Shown here one piece after another: positions 62,946 to 64,000 of a stretch of DNA of 64,000 bases. Within the stretch, counting starts at the first letter, position 1, and each line of letters opens with the position of its first letter. Position numbers and translations under genes: made by a program. The DNA lies in contig CM074864.1 in the NCBI GenBank assembly GCA_037501455.1, positions 32,638,001 to 32,702,000 of the forward strand. The letters run 5' to 3'. The notes under the pieces were generated by a model. It did not search any database and was not told the DNA's origin. It saw only the letters and a list, made by a program, of their open reading frames with translations. The DNA comes from Lantana camara (Eukaryota > Streptophyta > Magnoliopsida > Lamiales > Verbenaceae).

Positions 62946-64000
62946 ACCTCGTTAATCGTGTTTCTGATTCGTCTCAATTATTCTGAATTTGGTAGAAATT
63001 CTTAGGCTTAGATGCGAATTAGGTATTCATGAGTTCTTTTAGAAAGCCTGAAATACGAAACTGTAATTTTTCCTGAATTTCTGAAACTGTTTTCTTAAAT
63101 TGTGTTTTTGAAAACCGTTTTGATTGAAATATGTTTAAATCGAATTTTTTAATTTTGGATTGAATTGGTTTTGAGAAACTTGGACACGAAACGGAACACG
63201 AAAAGGACGAGCCTAGGCGTGCTAGCACGTCGCACGCCCAGGCCCGCCGCTGCCGCCCAGCTCCTCCCGCAACCGCGCGGGAGCCATCCCGGGCGGGCCT
63301 AGCGCGTCCTGCAACCGCGCGGGACGCCTGCCCAGCCCGCCTAGTCGCGGCGGGCGCTGCTGCGCGCTGCTGCGCGAAAGTGCCTCGCGCGGCTAGGCCC
63401 CTTTTCGGGCCTGTTTTCGTGTTTCGTGTTTTTGTGTTTTCGGTCCGTAAAATCCTGATTTAAATTTTATTTTAATTTTATCTTTTAAAATCAGTTTTGC
63501 TAAAATAAAATTATTTTAAAATTTTGATTAAATTGGGATTTTTGAGAAATTAAGCGATTTAAATTTTGGAAAAATTACAATCTTTATTTTCTGAAAATAA
63601 TGAAAGAATAAAATTATTAATTTTGGAAATTAATTGGAATTTTATTGGTTTGTTGTTTTTCGGGTTTTATTGAAAAGGCTCTTGAACAAGAATTGCATCT
63701 AAGTCGTGTTTTAAGTCATTAGGACTTGAAACGAGAATTTTAATTTATTGGCTAAATTTAAATTCTCGCAAAAGCATGTTAGGTGATCATGGGTTTAGAC
63801 TTATGTATGGTTTTAATTTATGCACATGGATGGTTTAAATTGGGGTTGGAGCCCTATAGTTGCGTTTTTCAATTGAGGTTGGAGCCTCACTTATGTGCGT
63901 ACTGTTATGTGATTTATTATGTAGCTTTCCATATTACTGTTTTTGAGGCCGGGGTATGCCCCGTGTAATTGTCTAAGGCCAATATGAAGATTGAGCCTTA
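62946..64000 (+). other. Leader of the second copia element
   Basis: Untranslated internal sequence; gag is not reached within the window. Bases 63190-63410 are extremely GC-rich and contain TCCCGCAACCGCGCGGGA (63265-63282) and GTCCTGCAACCGCGCGGGAC (63306-63325), two hairpin-capable words about 42 bp apart. The rest is AT-rich with no domain recognised. Confidence 0.6.

Overview
This is a window of plant nuclear DNA, almost certainly from a eudicot. The evidence is a nine-exon mitogen-activated protein kinase gene of the plant TDY class, plant-type Ty1/copia and Ty3/gypsy elements primed by initiator-Met tRNA, CACTA transposons and a Cassandra-like TRIM. About 85-90% of the window is transposable element. 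The only apparently intact host gene is the MAP kinase at 36297-41677 (minus strand, TATA box at 41986-41994). A broken copy of a plant gene of unknown function lies beside it (34600-35370).

Layout. 1-16363: body of a Ty3/gypsy element (end of the 5' LTR at 1-991, PBS 999-1011, PPT 16349-16363). A Ty1/copia element with 2.2-kb LTRs is inserted in it (3827-11679). A 9,055-bp tandem duplication then repeats part of both elements (11676-15742). The second copy holds a solo copia LTR and a 635-bp terminal-inverted-repeat transposon. 16364-18355: two gypsy LTR pieces fused head to head. 18356-22361: 3' end of a Tat/Ogre-like gypsy element, carrying an antisense, intron-containing extra gene with three in-frame stops. 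22365-33910: a minus-strand gypsy element (LTR, gag, RT fragment) broken up by two CACTA elements and a foreign LTR. 33911-43069: the host-gene island. 43070-53812: a 9.3-kb gypsy-type element with 3.3-kb LTRs that has gag but no recognisable pol, nested in a related LTR. 53813-60644: further nested gypsy LTRs, one in reverse, plus a Cassandra-like TRIM. 60645-64000: LTR and leader of a second copia element.

The most unusual signal is inside the long gypsy LTRs. Five of them hold six 16-bp palindromes arranged as three pairs, with members of a pair about 32 bp apart. A sixth LTR type has two such pairs. The spacing is kept while the palindrome sequence differs between LTRs: GGGAACGGCCGTTCCC, GGTCGCGNNCGCGACC or GACACGGCCGTGTC. 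Two LTRs of one subfamily, one nested in the other, carry different words at the same place. The arrays lie roughly 280-450 bp downstream of a conserved AAG|GT(A/T) splice-donor-like site, so they may sit in an LTR-encoded leader intron.

Everything here was read by eye. Family names rest on motif recognition, and percent identities, expression and copy number could not be measured.
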